Assembly: GCA_963702705.1 (NCBI GenBank)
Contig: CAVPDR010000002.1
Span: 1,116,001 to 1,180,000, forward strand
Direction: 5' to 3'
Length of the DNA stretch: 64,000 nt
DNA from: VRUE01 sp963702705
GTDB lineage: Bacteria; Actinomycetota; Thermoleophilia; Solirubrobacterales; 70-9
Under the pieces are notes generated by a model that saw only the letters and a list, made by a program, of their open reading frames with translations, made no database searches and was not told where the DNA came from. This document shows positions 41,194 through 48,768 of this stretch, in pieces (positions within the stretch are counted from its first letter, which is position 1; the number at the start of each line of letters is the position of its first letter). The translations under genes were made by a program, and so were the position numbers.

Positions 41194-41886
41194 TCAGTTG
41201 GGGATGGCGATGCTGACGATCGGCGCGCCGGTCGGCTGAACGCTGCCGCCGCTCGGCTCGGCCGTGACCATCACCGTGCTGACGCCGTCCATGTCGTCGA
41301 TCGTCGCAGTCGCGGTCCCGTCGGGGTTGGGCACGAAGAGCGCCTTCGCCGAGACGACACGCTGGCCGCGCTGTACCCAGGCCTGCAGGACCTTCCCGGC
41401 GGGGAGCTGGTGCAGGTTGGCCAGTCGCAGCGTGCCCGTTTCGCCCTCGCGCACCATCTCCGCGGTGACGCCCGGCGAGTGACCGCTGACCACGGTGGTG
41501 GTCTTGGGGCTGCTGCCCGAGCCACTGTTGCTGATCGCATAGCCGCCGATCGCCGCCAGGATCAGCGCCAACGTGGCCAGACCGGCGAGCGGACGCCGGC
41601 CGAGGCCCCAGCGCGGGGACCGGCGGGCGGCGGGCGGCGCTTGAGAGCTCGCCGCCTCCGAGCGCACCTGCTCGATCAAGCGAGTGCGCAATGCCGCTGG
41701 CGCCTCGACCCGCTCGACCGTCTCGGGCAGCACCCGCACGGCGGGACGCAGTCGCTGGAGCTCCTCTTCGCACTCCCCACAGCCGGCGATGTGACGTTCC
41801 AGCTCGGCGGCCTCGCCGGGCTCCAGTGCCCCCAGCAGGTAGGCGGCGATGTCGTCGCGCCGGCGCTCGTGATCTGTCTCGTTCAT
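41194..41886 (-). CDS. Anti-sigma factor, RskA/zinc-anti-sigma type
   Basis: A 230-residue protein: N-terminal anti-sigma domain with DIAAYLLGALEPGEAAELERHIAGCGECEEEL (His-x3-Cys-x2-Cys, a zinc-binding ZAS motif), one membrane helix at about 98-118 and an RskA-like extracytoplasmic domain (GTLRLANLHQLPAGKVLQAWVQRGQRVVSAKALFVPNPDGTATA). It should hold the adjacent sigma factor at the membrane and release it on a signal, probably by regulated proteolysis. It overlaps the sigma gene by 4 bp. Confidence 0.9.
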   Translation of the reverse strand: MNETDHERRRDDIAAYLLGALEPGEAAELERHIAGCGECEEELQRLRPAVRVLPETVERVEAPAALRTRLIEQVRSEAASSQAPPAARRSPRWGLGRRPLAGLATLALILAAIGGYAISNSGSGSSPKTTTVVSGHSPGVTAEMVREGETGTLRLANLHQLPAGKVLQAWVQRGQRVVSAKALFVPNPDGTATATIDDMDGVSTVMVTAEPSGGSVQPTGAPIVSIAIPN

Positions 41887-42464
41887 GCCAATCCCCCCGC
41901 CAGCTCTCCGCGAATCTTCTCCAAACCGAGCCGCATCCGCCCCTTCACGGTGCCCAGGGGCACTTCCAGCATCGTCGCGATCTCCGAGTGGCTGAAGCCA
42001 CCGAAGTAGGCCAGCTCGATCACCTTCGACTGCTCGTCGGGCAGCTCGCCAAGCGCACCGCGCAGCTCGTGCGTTGTCTCACGGCGCAGCGCCTCGGCAT
42101 CGGTCAGCTCCTCAGCCGGGCGGTGCTCGAGCACCGCGTCATCGTCGAAGTCGAGCTTTGGCGCCCGCCCCGCCTTGCTGCGGAGGAAGTCGATCGCCCT
42201 GTTGCGGACGATGCCGAGCATCCACGAGCGCACGCTGCCGCGCGCGCGGTCGTAGCGAGCGCCGCTGCGCCAGATCGAGATGAAGGCCTCCTGCACCACG
42301 TCTTCGGCCGCCCCTCGCTCGCCCACGATGCGATAGGCAAGCGAGTAGGCGACCCCGCCGTGGCGGTCGTAGAAGACCTCAAACGCATCCGGGTCCTTCT
42401 CGCCGATCCGCGGCATCAGCTCCTCGTCGGCGAGTCGCTCGGCTTTGGCTGCCCGGATCTTCAT
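41883..42464 (-). CDS. ECF RNA polymerase sigma factor (SigK-like)
   Basis: A 193-residue sigma-70 family ECF factor. Region 2: EVFYDRHGGVAYSLAYRIVGERGAAEDVVQEAFISIWRSGARYD and SVRSWMLGIVRNRAIDFLRSK; region 4: LPDEQSKVIELAYFGGFSHSEIATMLEVPLGTVKGRMRLGLEKIR. There is no region 1 or 3. Cotranscription with an RskA-like anti-sigma gene and two ferritin-like genes suggests that these are its regulon. SigK-type factors answer to redox or envelope stress; the signal here is inferred. Confidence 0.92.
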   Translation of the reverse strand: MKIRAAKAERLADEELMPRIGEKDPDAFEVFYDRHGGVAYSLAYRIVGERGAAEDVVQEAFISIWRSGARYDRARGSVRSWMLGIVRNRAIDFLRSKAGRAPKLDFDDDAVLEHRPAEELTDAEALRRETTHELRGALGELPDEQSKVIELAYFGGFSHSEIATMLEVPLGTVKGRMRLGLEKIRGELAGGLA

Positions 42465-42486
42465 CGGCTTCGCCTCGTCTCACCGG

Positions 42487-43125
42487 TTACTGGATGAACG
42501 GTTCGACCGCCTTCAGCACCTTAGCTTCGCTCAGCGCCGGGTCGAAGGCAACGGGAGCCGGCTCGTCTCCGTTCTGCAGGCGGATCGCCGCCGCGTGGCG
42601 TGCCTCGACCTGGACAATCGAGCCCGCCGCTTCCAGAACTTCCCTGGATTTGATCTGGGGCGCGGCACCGTTGTAAGCGCTGACCCCGGTGTCCTCGAAG
42701 GTCTGGGCGAGCTTGAGGAAGCCGGCGGTGCCGCTGTAGGGGAAGTCGAATTTCGGCTCCGCGACGGGCTTGCCGCCGAGCTTCTTGATCGTTTCCGTCA
42801 GCGCCCCGACGTGTTCGTCCTCGTCGCGCCCGATCAGGTCGATCAGGCCCTTGAGGTCACCGCGGGCATTCGCCCGACTCTTCGCTTCGCTGTAGAAGGC
42901 CGACTCGAGGTACTCGAGCGTGAGGGCGAAGTTGAGGATGCCGACGTCGCTGCTGCCCGACATCGCCAGCGCCTTGCCGACGAAGGGACTGACCATTGCC
43001 GCCCCGTACACCGCACCGGCTGCCAGCGCCCCCTTGAGGATCACCTCACTGCGGGAAAGGTCGTCGCTGTCGTCGTCGATGCGCACACCGGCGAGCTCGG
43101 GCTGGGCCAGGATCTGGTCGCTCAT
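42487..43125 (-). CDS. Ferritin-like domain protein (first of a pair)
   Basis: A 212-residue protein from ATG 43125 (AAAGGAG 9 bp upstream). A short hydrophobic segment (LKGALAAGAVYGAAMVSPF, 30-48) is followed by a four-helix bundle: DVGILNFALTLEYLESAFYSEA, IGRDEDEHVGALTETIKKLGG, and VEARHAAAIR. The Glu and His positions in EYLES, EDEH and VEARH match the Ferritin_2 (desiccation-related) family, which may bind a di-metal centre. It lies 22 bp upstream of the sigma gene, in its operon. Role: oxidative or desiccation protection (inferred). Confidence 0.82.
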   Translation of the reverse strand: MSDQILAQPELAGVRIDDDSDDLSRSEVILKGALAAGAVYGAAMVSPFVGKALAMSGSSDVGILNFALTLEYLESAFYSEAKSRANARGDLKGLIDLIGRDEDEHVGALTETIKKLGGKPVAEPKFDFPYSGTAGFLKLAQTFEDTGVSAYNGAAPQIKSREVLEAAGSIVQVEARHAAAIRLQNGDEPAPVAFDPALSEAKVLKAVEPFIQ

Positions 43126-43154
43126 CTCGTTCTCCTTTCGAGCTTGCGCCGGTA

Positions 43155-43823
43155 TCAACCGACGATGAAGGGTTCGACCGACTTGAGGACTTCGCTCGCG
43201 CCGGCGGGTTTGGCGAAAGCGCCGTCGGGCACGATCGATTCGCCCAGCAGCGTGTTGAGCGCCGCCGCGTGGCGGCCCTCGACGCTGTGGATCGAGAGCG
43301 CCGCGGCGAGTACCGGAGCCCCCTTTATGTAGGGCGCCTGGCCGAGGTAGGCGGCGGCGCCGAGGTTCTCAACCGTCGCCGCAAGTTCAAGCACCGACTT
43401 GGCGCTCTTCAGTGGAAATTCCGTCTTCGGCTTGGGCGCCGGCGTGCCGCCCATCTGCTTGACGAAGCCGGTCAGGGCCGTGACGTGTTCGGCCTCCTCT
43501 TCGCCGAACTTGCGGATCGCCGCCAGATCGGAGCCCTTGAAGAGCCCGCTCTTGACCACGTCTTCGTAGAAGGCGGTCTCCAGGTACTCGAGCGTGAGGG
43601 CGTAGTTGAGGATGCCGACGTCGCCCTTGCCGAATTTCTCCGTGCCGGAACCGCCCGTGGCCGCAGCGGTGCTGGTGGTGGTCGTCGTGCCGCTGTCGCT
43701 CCCGCAGGCGGCGAGAAAGGCCGCCAAGGCGGTCGAGCCGCCGGTGACGGCGAGCAGCTTGCGCCGCGATACGGGGTCGCTCGCGACGCGCTCCAGCGCG
43801 CTTGGTTTGTTCGCCACAGCCAT
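43155..43823 (-). CDS. Ferritin-like domain lipoprotein with Tat signal (second of the pair)
   Basis: A 222-residue paralogue of the downstream gene. The N-terminus has a twin-arginine signal (SRRKLL at 19-24) and a lipobox (FLAACGS, Cys40), followed by a Thr/Ser-rich linker. The helical bundle repeats the family motifs: DVGILNYALTLEYLETAFYEDV, FGEEEAEHVTALTGFVKQMGG and VEGRHAAALN. It should be exported folded and anchored in the outer leaflet. The upstream leader has GGAGGAAGC ahead of the ATG and a GGGGTTAACGACCCC inverted repeat at 43842-43856 that may be an operator. Confidence 0.83.
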   Translation of the reverse strand: MAVANKPSALERVASDPVSRRKLLAVTGGSTALAAFLAACGSDSGTTTTTSTAAATGGSGTEKFGKGDVGILNYALTLEYLETAFYEDVVKSGLFKGSDLAAIRKFGEEEAEHVTALTGFVKQMGGTPAPKPKTEFPLKSAKSVLELAATVENLGAAAYLGQAPYIKGAPVLAAALSIHSVEGRHAAALNTLLGESIVPDGAFAKPAGASEVLKSVEPFIVG

Positions 43824-43937
43824 GCTTCCTCCTCGGTCGCGGGGGTCGTTAACCCCACCTACGGGGAGGGAGCGCAGGTGGATCAGCGTGCAGCGATGCA
43901 GGCGACCCGACCGACGCGGGGGGGGCGTCGCGTCTAC

Positions 43938-45065
43938 TCAGGCAGGCGAACCGGCGCGGACGCGCTCCAGCGCCCGCGCGATGCGCGCAACCCCATCCGG
44001 GATCCGCTCCGGCGGCACGCTGGCGAAGGAGAGGCGGAGGCTGTTCTCGCCGCCGTCGATCATGAAGTCGGGGCCGGCGACGAAGGCCACCCCCTCGCCC
44101 TTGGCCTCGGCCAGCAGGGCGGTTGTGTCGGTGCCCTCGGCAAGGTCGAGCCAGAGGAAGTAACCGCCGCCGGGGACGACGAACTCGGCCTCGGGGATCT
44201 GCTCGCGCAGGGCCTCGACCAGGGTGTCGCGGCGCTCGCGCAGGGCCCCCTTGACGAACTCGATGTTGCGGTCCAGGCCACCGGATTTGCAGAGCTCGAA
44301 CACGACCGCCTCGGCCAGCATGTTGGGTGAGATGTAGGTCTCGTTGGCCCGCTTGGCAAGCTTGCCGATCTCTTCCCCCGGCCCGGCCAGGTAGCCGACC
44401 CGCACGCCGGGACTGACCGTCTTCGAGAAGGAGGACGCATGGACGACGCGGTCGGCCCGGTCGATCGCGAGCATCGTCTCCAGCGCCTCGCCCTCGAAGG
44501 GCAGCTCGCGGTAAGGGTCGTCCTCGAAGATCCAGAAGCCGCGTTCGGCGGCGAGCTCGACCAACCGCACCCGCTTCTCAGCCGAGAGCGTGCACCCGGC
44601 CGGGTTGTGGAAGTTGGGAATGATGTGGGCGAGCTTGATCGGCCCGGCGGCAAGCGCGGCTTCGAACTGGGCAAGGTCGAGCCCGTCGGCATCGAGCGCC
44701 ACCGGCACCAGCTCGACCCCGAGCCGCTGCAGCATCAGCAGCGTTCGGTCATAGGTCGGCTGCTCGACCACGACCCGATCGCCTGCCTCGAGCAGGTGCT
44801 CGAACAGCATCCAGCCCGCCTCCAGCGAGCCGTTGGCGACCATCACCTGCCCGGCATCGACGTCCCCGTGCCGCTCGGCGATCCACTCGCAGAGCCGGGG
44901 GTGCCCGATCCCTGTGCCATAGGAGAGCGCCTTTTCCCAGTCCTCGGCAAGAGCAACCGCCGCAGCATCGGCCACGGCCTGGCGAGGCAGGATGTCAGCG
45001 CTAGGCGCCCCGCGGGCAAACGAAATCGTGTCTCCAGCCATGGCCGCGACATTAGCAACGCCCAC
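43938..45065 (-). CDS. PLP-dependent aminotransferase, class I/II (2-aminoadipate aminotransferase-like)
   Basis: A 375-residue aminotransferase with FARGAPSADILP near the N-terminus, YGTGIGHPRLCEWIAER, NGSLEAGWMLFEHLLEAGDRVVVEQPTYDRTL, IIPNFHNPAGCTLS, FEDDPYRELPF and the PLP lysine in HASSFSKTVSPGVRVGYLAGP. The motif spacing is that of LysN/ARO8-like class Ib enzymes acting on aromatic or dicarboxylic amino acids, without the N-terminal HTH of MocR regulators. The start may be at Met9 (45041), which gives MAGDTISF. It is monocistronic. Confidence 0.85.
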   Translation of the reverse strand: MGVANVAAMAGDTISFARGAPSADILPRQAVADAAAVALAEDWEKALSYGTGIGHPRLCEWIAERHGDVDAGQVMVANGSLEAGWMLFEHLLEAGDRVVVEQPTYDRTLLMLQRLGVELVPVALDADGLDLAQFEAALAAGPIKLAHIIPNFHNPAGCTLSAEKRVRLVELAAERGFWIFEDDPYRELPFEGEALETMLAIDRADRVVHASSFSKTVSPGVRVGYLAGPGEEIGKLAKRANETYISPNMLAEAVVFELCKSGGLDRNIEFVKGALRERRDTLVEALREQIPEAEFVVPGGGYFLWLDLAEGTDTTALLAEAKGEGVAFVAGPDFMIDGGENSLRLSFASVPPERIPDGVARIARALERVRAGSPA

Positions 45066-45105
45066 CCGTCGCCGATCCGTTCCTCCAAAGGGGGAGAACC
45101 AGGGG

Positions 45106-45151
45106 CGTGTCTGACCTTAACCACGAAATATCGTGGGAAAGCTCAGACACG
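45106..45151. repeat. Nested inverted repeat between divergent genes
   Basis: Outer arms cgtgtctga (45106-45114) and tcagacacg (45143-45151); inner perfect stem ccacga/tcgtgg (45121-45136). It overlaps the possible GTG start of the AbiEi-like fragment at 45133. It may be a terminator or a regulatory hairpin. Confidence 0.55.
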
Positions 45152-45854
45152 TCGGGTTGGGGTGGGAGATCGCGGGGCTGGCCGATCGACAGCATGGCGT
45201 CGTGGGGTGGCACCAGCTGATCGAGCTTGGGATGCCGGAAAGGACCATCGAGGAATGGGTCGGCGGGGGACGGCTTCACCGGGTGCATCGGGAGGTGTTT
45301 GCGGTCGGGCACCCGCGCATCACCGAGGCTGGACGTCGGTGGGCCGCAATACTCGCGTATGGAAAGACAGCGCTGTTGAGTCACGGCAGCGCAGCAGCGC
45401 TATGGGGATTGGCCCGCCAACGCTCTCGGTTCATCGACATTACGGCCCCCACGGGCCGTCAAGGAGCCCGACGACGCGAAGGCATCTTCATCCATCGCGG
45501 GCGCCTGCACCGGGAGGATCGAGCAGTTCGTACCGGGATCCCGGTTACGACTGTCGCACGCACACTGTTCGACCTCGCTGAATTCGTCAGCTTCAAGCGC
45601 CTCGAATCAGCCTGGGAGGAGGCCGACCGCCTGAACTTGCTGCAACTGAGGGTGGTCCGAGAGCGTTTGCGAGCGAGGCTACGGTCGCCGCGCACTTCGA
45701 CCAATTCGGCGCCTGCTCGCCGAGTCACGCGCACCTCAGATCACCCGCTCGCCGCCACCGCCGCCTGCACAACGAAGCTCCCGCCCTCGCAAGCGAGCTT
45801 CGAGCGCTCCTACGGCCGAATGCTCCGCCGTCCCGACCAGGTCCGCTCCATGCC
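45133..45854 (+). pseudogene. Truncated AbiEi/DUF559-like gene
   Basis: The frame from GTG 45133 reads as the N-terminal half of actinobacterial AbiEi-type/DUF559 proteins: GLADRQHGVVGWHQLIELGMPERTIEEWVGGGRLHRVHREVFAVGH and LLSHGSAAALWGL, followed by DITAPTGRQGARRREGIFIHRGRL and VTTVARTLFDLAEF. After residue ~180 the homology switches to another frame (GYGRRALRPIRRLLAESRAP in the next frame, about 45665-45730) and then stops. The DUF559 nuclease-like C-terminus is missing, and the original frame then runs antisense into sucD. Both a frameshift and truncation are therefore seen. Confidence 0.55.
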
Positions 45855-46730
45855 TCAGGAACCGCGAAGCACTTCGACGGCGATTCTCGCTGTCTCAGTA
45901 GGGCTTTCGCCGACCCGCACGCCCTTTGCTTCGAGCGCGTCCTTCTTCGCCTGCGCCGTCCCGGAAGAGCCGGAGATGATCGCGCCGGCATGGCCCATCT
46001 GCTTGCCCGGAGGAGCGGTGAAGCCGGCGATGTAGGCGACAACCGGCTTGGAGATCTCGCTGGCGATGAACTCGGCAGCGCGCTCCTCGGCGTCGCCGCC
46101 GATCTCGCCCACCATTACGATCAGCTCGGTCTCGGGGTCGGCCTCGTAGAGCTTGAGGATGTCGATGAAGTCGGAGCCGATGATCGGGTCGCCGCCGATA
46201 CCGACAATCGAGGAGTTGCCCTCGCCCGCCTGCTTCAGCTCGTTGCCGATCTGGTAAGTCAGCGTGCCCGACTTGGAGACGACGCCGATCTTGCCCGGGT
46301 CGAAGAACTGGGCGGGAATGATGCCGACGTTGGCCTTGCCGGGCGAGAGCACACCAGGGCAGTTCGGCCCCATCAGCCGCACCCCGGCCTCCTTCGCCTT
46401 CCAGTAGGTCTTCAGCATGTCGAGCACCGGGATCCCCTCGGTGATCGCGATCACCGTGTGAACGCCGGAATCGATCGCCTCGTCGATCGCCGGGGCGGCG
46501 AAGCGCGCCGGCACGAAGATCATCGAGGTGTTGGCACCGGCCTCCTCGACCGACTCCTTGATCGAATCGAAGACGGGGACACCCTCGACGTCCTGACCGC
46601 CCTTGCCGGGAGTGACGCCGGCGACAAGGTCGGTCCCGTAGGAACGGTTGCGCAGGCCGTGGAAGGAGCCCTCGCGGCCGGTCAGGCCGGAGACGACGAG
46701 CTTGGTCTCGTTGCCGACGATGATCGACAT
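45855..46730 (-). CDS. sucD: Succinyl-CoA synthetase alpha subunit
   Basis: A 291-residue protein with CoA-binding Rossmann domain (VVSGLTGREGSFHGLRNRSYGTDLVAGVTPGKGG), GPNCPGVLSPGKANVGIIP, VVSKSGTLTYQI and the phospho-histidine in KQMGHAGAIISGSSGTA. It forms the alpha subunit of the TCA-cycle enzyme that makes ATP or GTP from succinyl-CoA. The start overlaps the sucC stop by 1 bp. Length matches the family. Confidence 0.95.
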   Translation of the reverse strand: MSIIVGNETKLVVSGLTGREGSFHGLRNRSYGTDLVAGVTPGKGGQDVEGVPVFDSIKESVEEAGANTSMIFVPARFAAPAIDEAIDSGVHTVIAITEGIPVLDMLKTYWKAKEAGVRLMGPNCPGVLSPGKANVGIIPAQFFDPGKIGVVSKSGTLTYQIGNELKQAGEGNSSIVGIGGDPIIGSDFIDILKLYEADPETELIVMVGEIGGDAEERAAEFIASEISKPVVAYIAGFTAPPGKQMGHAGAIISGSSGTAQAKKDALEAKGVRVGESPTETARIAVEVLRGS

Positions 46731-47893
46731 CAGCCGCTCGCCCCCGCCAACTCGACGACGCGCTTGGCCGCGCCCAGCATCGTCGTCTCCTGGTTCAGGT
46801 TCGGCAGGTTCGCCTCGGCGAGGATCGCCAGGCCCTCCTCTGAGTTTGTGCCGTCGAGGCGGACGACCAGCGGCAGCTTCAGGTCCATCTGCCGCGAGGC
46901 GGTGACGATCCCGTTGGCGATCTCGTCGCAGCGAGTGATGCCGCCGAAGATGTTGAAGAGGATGGCGGTGACCTTCTCGTCCGAGGTGATCACCGTCAGC
47001 GCATCGACGATCGCCTCCGCCTTGGAGCCGCCGCCAGCGTCGAGGAAGTTGGCTGGGCGGCCGCCGGCCTGCGCGACCACGTCCAGGGTCGACATGCAGA
47101 GCCCGGCGCCGTTGGCGAGGATGCCAACGTTGCCGTCGAGCTTGACGTAGGTGAGGCCCTTCTCCTTCGCCATCGCCTCCTGCGGGTCCTCGGCGGTGTC
47201 GGCGATCTCGGCCAGGTCCTGGTGGCGGAAGAGCGCGTTGCCGTCGATCGTCACCTTGGCGTCGAGCGCGACGACCTCGCGCTCGTTGGTCACGATCAGC
47301 GGGTTGACCTCGATCAGGCTGGCGTCCTCGGCGCTCGCCACCTCGGCCAGCTTCACCAGCACCTCGGCAGCCTGCTCGCGCACGTCCTCGTCGAGCCCGG
47401 CCGCATCGATGATCGGCCGCGCCGCGGCGGCGTCGAAGGGCTTGGTCGGGTCGATGTGGACCTTGACCAGCGCCTCGGGGTCCTCGGCGGCGACCGCCTC
47501 GATGTCCATCCCGCCCTTGGCAGAGACCATCGCCAGCAGCTTCTTCTCGCCGCGGTTGAGGATCACCGAGGCGTAGTACTCCGAGGCAATATCGGAGCCG
47601 CCCTCGATCCAGACCTGGTCGACCCGGAACGGTCCCTCGCCGTGCGGCCCGACGATGTCCATGCCGAGGATCGCGTCTGCGTAAGCGCGCGCCTCCTCGA
47701 CGTCCTTGGCGATCTTGATCCCGCCCGCCTTGCCGCGGCCGCCGATCAGCACCTGCGCCTTGATCGCGCAGGGGTAGCCGATCCGCTCCGCCGCGGCGAG
47801 GGCGTCGTCGACGGTCGCGGCGACCTCGCCGCTCGGCACGGCGACGCCGTGCTTGGCGAAAAGCTGCTTGCCCTGATACTCGAGGAGGTCCAT
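46730..47893 (-). CDS. sucC: Succinyl-CoA synthetase beta subunit
   Basis: A 387-residue protein. It begins MDLLEYQGKQLFAKHGV, with the ATP-grasp residues KAQVLIGGRGKAGGIKIAKD, VNPLIVTNEREVVALDAKVTIDGNALFRH, then GNVGILANGAGLCMSTLDVV and GGRPANFLDAGGGSK at the alpha-subunit interface. The start at 47893 is an ATG 36 bp or more from the upstream HAD gene, which reads the other way. It is the first gene of a sucCD operon. Confidence 0.95.
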   Translation of the reverse strand: MDLLEYQGKQLFAKHGVAVPSGEVAATVDDALAAAERIGYPCAIKAQVLIGGRGKAGGIKIAKDVEEARAYADAILGMDIVGPHGEGPFRVDQVWIEGGSDIASEYYASVILNRGEKKLLAMVSAKGGMDIEAVAAEDPEALVKVHIDPTKPFDAAAARPIIDAAGLDEDVREQAAEVLVKLAEVASAEDASLIEVNPLIVTNEREVVALDAKVTIDGNALFRHQDLAEIADTAEDPQEAMAKEKGLTYVKLDGNVGILANGAGLCMSTLDVVAQAGGRPANFLDAGGGSKAEAIVDALTVITSDEKVTAILFNIFGGITRCDEIANGIVTASRQMDLKLPLVVRLDGTNSEEGLAILAEANLPNLNQETTMLGAAKRVVELAGASG

Positions 47894-48004
47894 GGGGAGA
47901 GGCGCCCCTGCGGCGCGGGCGGCAGCCTATCCGACCTTAGGATCGACCGGCGGCAAGTGCCGCGCCGCCCGCCATCGGGGCGATTGGCATAATGCGCCGC
48001 CGCT

Positions 48005-48688
48005 ATGCCTCTGCCCAGCCTCAAATCGATCAAATGGGTCACCACGGACTGTTACGGCACCCTGATCGACTGGGAGAAAGGCATCATCGACGCCTGCAAG
48101 AAAGAGGCGGAGAAAGATGGCTTCAGCTTCGAAGAGGAGCCCTTCCTGGCCCGCTTCATGGAGGTCCAGGCCGAAATCATGGCCGGCTCCTACGAGCTCT
48201 ACGCCGAGGTGCTGCGCCGCACGATAGTCAAGGTCGCCGGCGAGCTGGGCTGGGAGATCGAGCCCTCGCGGGCCCAGTTCCTGCCCAACAGCGTCGCCTA
48301 CTGGCTGCCCTTCCGCGAGGCCAACGCGGCGATGGACCGGCTCGGCAAACGCTACGAGATCGGCATCGTCTCCAACATCGACGACAAACTGCTCGGCATC
48401 TCGCGCCGCCACCTGCGCACCGAACTCGACCTCGTCGTCACCGCCCAGCAGGTGCGCAGCTACAAGCCCGATCCCGTCCACTTCAAAGAGGCGGCGCGTC
48501 GGATCGGCGGCAAGAAAGGCTGGCTGCACATCGGCTGCAACTACACCAACGATGTGGCGCCGCTGCTCAAAATGAACGTGCCGGTGATCTGGGTCAACCG
48601 CCACGGCGAGAAACTCGAAGGCCGCAAAGCGCCGAGCGCCACCGTGAAAACCTTCCGCGACGCCGCCAAAAAGCTCGGCGCGTCCTGA
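48005..48688 (+). CDS. HAD hydrolase, 2-haloacid dehalogenase-like
   Basis: A 227-residue HAD-I hydrolase. Motif I is TTDCYGTLIDWE with nucleophile Asp, motif II SNIDD with the first Ser in VSNID, Lys in SYKPDPVHF, and the acidic motif in GCNYTNDVAPLL. The nucleophile motif DCYGTLIDW is the type seen in (S)-2-haloacid dehalogenases, with the dehalogenase-type cap. Substrate is not certain; many relatives are phosphatases. A CATAAT box at 47989-47994 could be a -10. Confidence 0.8.
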   Translation: MPLPSLKSIKWVTTDCYGTLIDWEKGIIDACKKEAEKDGFSFEEEPFLARFMEVQAEIMAGSYELYAEVLRRTIVKVAGELGWEIEPSRAQFLPNSVAYWLPFREANAAMDRLGKRYEIGIVSNIDDKLLGISRRHLRTELDLVVTAQQVRSYKPDPVHFKEAARRIGGKKGWLHIGCNYTNDVAPLLKMNVPVIWVNRHGEKLEGRKAPSATVKTFRDAAKKLGAS

Positions 48689-48768
48689 GCGATCTTTAGC
48701 GTTTCGCACGCAACTTCGGCGGAGGCAGTTGTTTCGACCCTGTAGGCCGGGGCCGCCGGCGACCACCC

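Noticed and set aside
45133..46035. 300-residue frame as an intact AbiEi-like protein
   Set aside because: Only the first ~180 residues match the family; the rest is antisense to sucD, so the gene is taken as broken.
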